Part shown: in pieces, positions 6,304 to 7,703 of the stretch
Layout: the number at the start of each line of letters is the position of its first letter
Position numbering within the stretch: the stretch's first letter is position 1
Assembly: GCA_002714165.1 (NCBI GenBank)
Contig: PAWT01000007.1
Span: 14,534-22,236, forward strand
Source of the DNA: Acidobacteriota bacterium
GTDB taxonomy: Bacteria; Acidobacteriota; Vicinamibacteria; Vicinamibacterales; UBA823
Length of the DNA: 7,703 nt
Reading direction: 5' to 3'
Made by a program: the position numbers and the translations under genes
Notes under the pieces: generated by a model
Told to the model about the DNA's origin: nothing
Database searches by the model: none
Seen by the model: only the letters and a program-made list of their open reading frames with translations

Positions 6304-6675
6304 ATGAGTGTGCAAGAAGATTATGAAAAGGTTTATACCGAGCTAATTGGGTTTGTCCCGCCACGTATTCAACAACGTATTCGCCTTGGTCTTGAGGTCG
6401 ATCCTGAGTTACTACGCCAGACTGAGCAGATTCGTCAGACTGCGATGTACCCGAAATGTTTCGACGTAAAGACAGCTCAGTTGATTCTAGTGGGCATCCT
6501 GCTAGCGCACTTGGCTCCTGCGGCTGAGTTCCACGCGCGCGCGGCCAAACGTGCTGGGGCATCCAAGGAAGAACTGCACGCCGTGGCTGGGCTGACATTT
6601 CTATTTCGTGGCCTGCCGGCGTTCAATCTGGCATCTGAGATCATCAATAAAATCTTCGACGAAGAGGCTGCATAA
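6304..6675 (+). CDS. Carboxymuconolactone decarboxylase (CMD) family protein
   Basis: A 123-residue, largely helical protein with the CMD/PcaC-like core: FDVKTAQLILVGILLAHL (53-70), AAEFHARAAKRAGASKEEL (73-91) and GLPAFN (103-108). The last segment corresponds to the conserved GxPAxN of PcaC. Glu75 and His77 occupy the family's active-site helix. The only cysteine is Cys52 and there is no CxxC, so it is not an AhpD-type peroxidase. PcaC decarboxylates 4-carboxymuconolactone, but many relatives have other or unknown roles. Position between a ring-cleavage dioxygenase and a hot-dog thioesterase makes a role in processing the ring-cleavage product likely (inference). It has a strong SD and is 15 nt ahead of the next gene, so the two are almost certainly co-transcribed. 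It is not a LigA-type small subunit by sequence. Confidence 0.83.
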   Translation: MSVQEDYEKVYTELIGFVPPRIQQRIRLGLEVDPELLRQTEQIRQTAMYPKCFDVKTAQLILVGILLAHLAPAAEFHARAAKRAGASKEELHAVAGLTFLFRGLPAFNLASEIINKIFDEEAA

Positions 6676-6690
6676 GAGCGTATTAGGCCC

Positions 6691-7107
6691 ATGAAGCATT
6701 TGGTCCAGGCACTCACAGTCGAATGGGCTCACTGTGACGCTGCCGGCATCGTCTTTTATCCTCACTTCTATATCTGGTTCGACCAGGCCACCGAGCGGCT
6801 CTTTGCAGCCAATGAGTTGACCTACGCCGCGCTACGTAAGCGCGGTATTCTTGGAATGCCGTTACTCGAAACCGGCGCACGCTACGAAAACCCGTGTCAA
6901 CTCGGCGAACCACTCACGATGGACACGTGGGTCGAGAAATGGCAGCGGAAGACACTGTTGGTCAAGCACCGCGTCACCCACGCTGATGGGCGGTTAGCGT
7001 TAGAGGGTTTCGAACTCCGGGCTTGGGTTGTCGACGCGCCTGATTCAGCGCGCGGGATGCGGGCCGATCCGATTCCCTCCGATATTATTGCTCTCTTCGA
7101 CGATTAA
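6691..7107 (+). CDS. Acyl-CoA thioesterase, 4-hydroxybenzoyl-CoA thioesterase (hot-dog) family
   Basis: A 138-residue single hot-dog-fold protein. The signature HCDAAGIVFYPHFYIWFDQA (14-33) matches the Pseudomonas-type 4-hydroxybenzoyl-CoA thioesterase pattern CDxxGIVFxPxFxxWxD; Asp16 corresponds to the catalytic Asp17 of that enzyme. The later pattern ETGARYENPCQLGEPLTM (50-67) and LLVKHRVTHADGRLALEGFE (89-108) follow the usual strands. It should hydrolyse an aromatic or short-chain acyl-CoA to free acid and CoA in the cytosol. Only 15 nt separate it from the CMD-like gene, and its own SD is weak (AGG, 3 nt from the ATG), so translation probably depends on the upstream gene. With a CoA-transferase and a crotonase nearby, it may release an aromatic acid from its CoA ester. 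Family clear, substrate inferred only. Confidence 0.88.
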   Translation: MKHLVQALTVEWAHCDAAGIVFYPHFYIWFDQATERLFAANELTYAALRKRGILGMPLLETGARYENPCQLGEPLTMDTWVEKWQRKTLLVKHRVTHADGRLALEGFELRAWVVDAPDSARGMRADPIPSDIIALFDD

Positions 7108-7121
7108 GCCAGAAAGCTCGT

Positions 7122-7127
7122 TATACT
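7122..7127 (+). promoter_or_regulatory. -10 element (TATACT) of a promoter for the nitroreductase gene
   Basis: TATACT lies 14 nt after the thioesterase stop. A start about 7 nt downstream would give a leader of around 40 nt carrying a mini-ORF and the SD of the next gene. A convincing -35 is not visible; TTCGAC at 7096 has a 20-nt spacer. The hexamer is the same as in the permease promoter. Confidence 0.45.
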
Positions 7128-7156
7128 GGTTTCTTGCACGCTTCAGGAAGACACGA

Positions 7157-7177
7157 ATGCGAGGGAAAAATTTATGA
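7157..7177 (+). CDS. Putative 6-codon upstream ORF (leader peptide MRGKNL)
   Basis: ATG at 7157 is preceded by AGGAAG (7145-7150) at 6 nt spacing and encodes six residues (MRGKNL). Its TGA stop (7175-7177) overlaps the nitroreductase ATG as ATGA. It spans the SD of that gene, so its translation could couple to or modulate nitroreductase expression. The peptide has no run of one amino acid that would suggest attenuation. Real translation is unproven and the arrangement could be coincidental. Confidence 0.3.
   Translation: MRGKNL
7161..7165 (+). promoter_or_regulatory. Ribosome binding site of the nitroreductase gene
   Basis: GAGGG lies 8 nt upstream of the ATG at 7174. It fixes that start and lies inside the short upstream ORF. 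Confidence 0.65.
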
Positions 7178-7703
7178 CGCAGGTCAACCACAAGACCGAT
7201 CCATTTGACCGGCGAGATCGCTACGAAGCACTTATGGACGTCGTCCGGACACGGATGACGAACCGGGCGTTCGCAGCTCACGACATCCCTACCGAACATT
7301 TCGAACTGATTCTCGAGGCCGCGAGGCATGGGCCTTCCGGTGCCAACTGCCAACCGTGGCACTACATCGTAGTCCGTGATTCCGCCAAAAAGACTGCGAT
7401 CGGAGACCTTTTCGTTGAAGAGCAACAGACGCGCGCCAAACTGAAGATGGGCTTCCCGACACCTAACTATACCGGGATGCGGACTGCGCCAGGGTTTATC
7501 GCAATCGCTGCGGACTTTCGCTTCATTCAGGCGTTTCCGGTTCTCTCTGACGACTCAGCTCAGGCACAGATGTATGAAGAGAACGCCGAACGCATTTTGC
7601 TTCAAAGTGTCGCCGCCTCAACGATGTCAGCACACCTCGCTGCCGCCTCGCTTGGCTATGCCGTCTGGTGGGTCACAGCGATCGGACAAGCGCGCATTCA
7701 GGA
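7174..7703 (+). CDS. Nitroreductase family FMN oxidoreductase, 5' part (runs off the window)
   Basis: The first 176 residues of a nitroreductase-fold protein. Recognisable marks are RTRMTNRAF (25-33), where the Arg residues normally contact the FMN phosphate, then ILEAARHGPSGANCQPWHYIVV (from 46), the classic APSGxNxQPW-type FMN/substrate loop, APGFIAIAAD (105-114) and the dimer helix with GYAVWWVT (161-168). Family members use FMN and NAD(P)H to reduce nitroaromatics, quinones, enones or halogenated phenols; some fragment flavin (BluB). The C-terminal part with the last FMN-binding residues is outside the window. The start has a GAGGG SD. Its own TATACT promoter and leader suggest it can be expressed apart from the dioxygenase genes, though it is co-oriented 66 nt downstream. 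It may prepare an aromatic substrate for ring cleavage (inference). Confidence 0.85.
   Translation, partial: MTQVNHKTDPFDRRDRYEALMDVVRTRMTNRAFAAHDIPTEHFELILEAARHGPSGANCQPWHYIVVRDSAKKTAIGDLFVEEQQTRAKLKMGFPTPNYTGMRTAPGFIAIAADFRFIQAFPVLSDDSAQAQMYEENAERILLQSVAASTMSAHLAAASLGYAVWWVTAIGQARIQ

Noticed and set aside
6299..6307. ATG CCA TGA mini-ORF overlapping the CMD-like start codon
   Set aside because: The SD directly abuts this ATG with no spacer and only two codons are encoded, so it is not a credible leader ORF.
6304..6675. LigA-type small subunit for the dioxygenase
   Set aside because: Size fits loosely, but the sequence has the CMD pattern (AEFHARAAKRAGAS and GLPAFN) and lacks LigA features.
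7045..7425. Minus-strand ORF across the thioesterase end and nitroreductase start
   Set aside because: Shadow frame; it overlaps two genes with clear family motifs and shows no domain of its own.

Overview
This 7.7-kb window is bacterial, gene-dense and reads as a catabolic locus. Base composition looks moderately GC-rich by eye (not computed) and stop codons are mixed. Three genes lack a Shine-Dalgarno site but carry a TAGAGT or TACAGT hexamer 6-8 nt before the start codon, the arrangement of leaderless transcripts with a TANNNT -10 element. Together with the CaiB, crotonase and SLC13/MatC-like families, this fits an actinobacterium best. Chloroflexota and other groups that use leaderless mRNAs, or a proteobacterium, cannot be excluded.

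Layout. At the left edge, the first 41 codons of a class III (CaiB/BaiF) CoA-transferase run leftward, diverging across 32 bp from a crotonase-family gene (157-942, +). The crotonase converges on an SLC13/MatC-like organic-anion permease (1014-2294, -). A 156-bp divergent regulatory region separates the permease from a rightward series: a 965-residue FAD plus Fe-S 2-hydroxyacid dehydrogenase (2451-5348), a LigB-type extradiol ring-cleavage dioxygenase (5390-6211), a carboxymuconolactone-decarboxylase-like protein (6304-6675), a 4-hydroxybenzoyl-CoA-thioesterase-type hot-dog protein (6691-7107), and a nitroreductase-family flavoprotein that runs off the right edge (7174 onward). No gap between genes exceeds 160 bp. 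I see no tRNA, rRNA, CRISPR array, insertion sequence or attachment site.

How the genes may work together (inference). The permease could import a carboxylated substrate. The CoA-transferase, crotonase and thioesterase would form a CoA-thioester module. The extradiol dioxygenase would open a catecholic or aminophenolic ring, the CMD-like protein would act on the ring-cleavage product, and the FAD/Fe-S enzyme would oxidise a 2-hydroxyacid and pass electrons to a carrier or the respiratory chain. The substrate is not readable from sequence. This combination does not match a textbook aromatic pathway that I recognise.

Most notable points: the crotonase lacks both glutamates used by enoyl-CoA hydratases; leaderless-type starts recur across the locus; and a short upstream ORF with its own ribosome-binding site ends exactly on the nitroreductase start codon (ATGA overlap).
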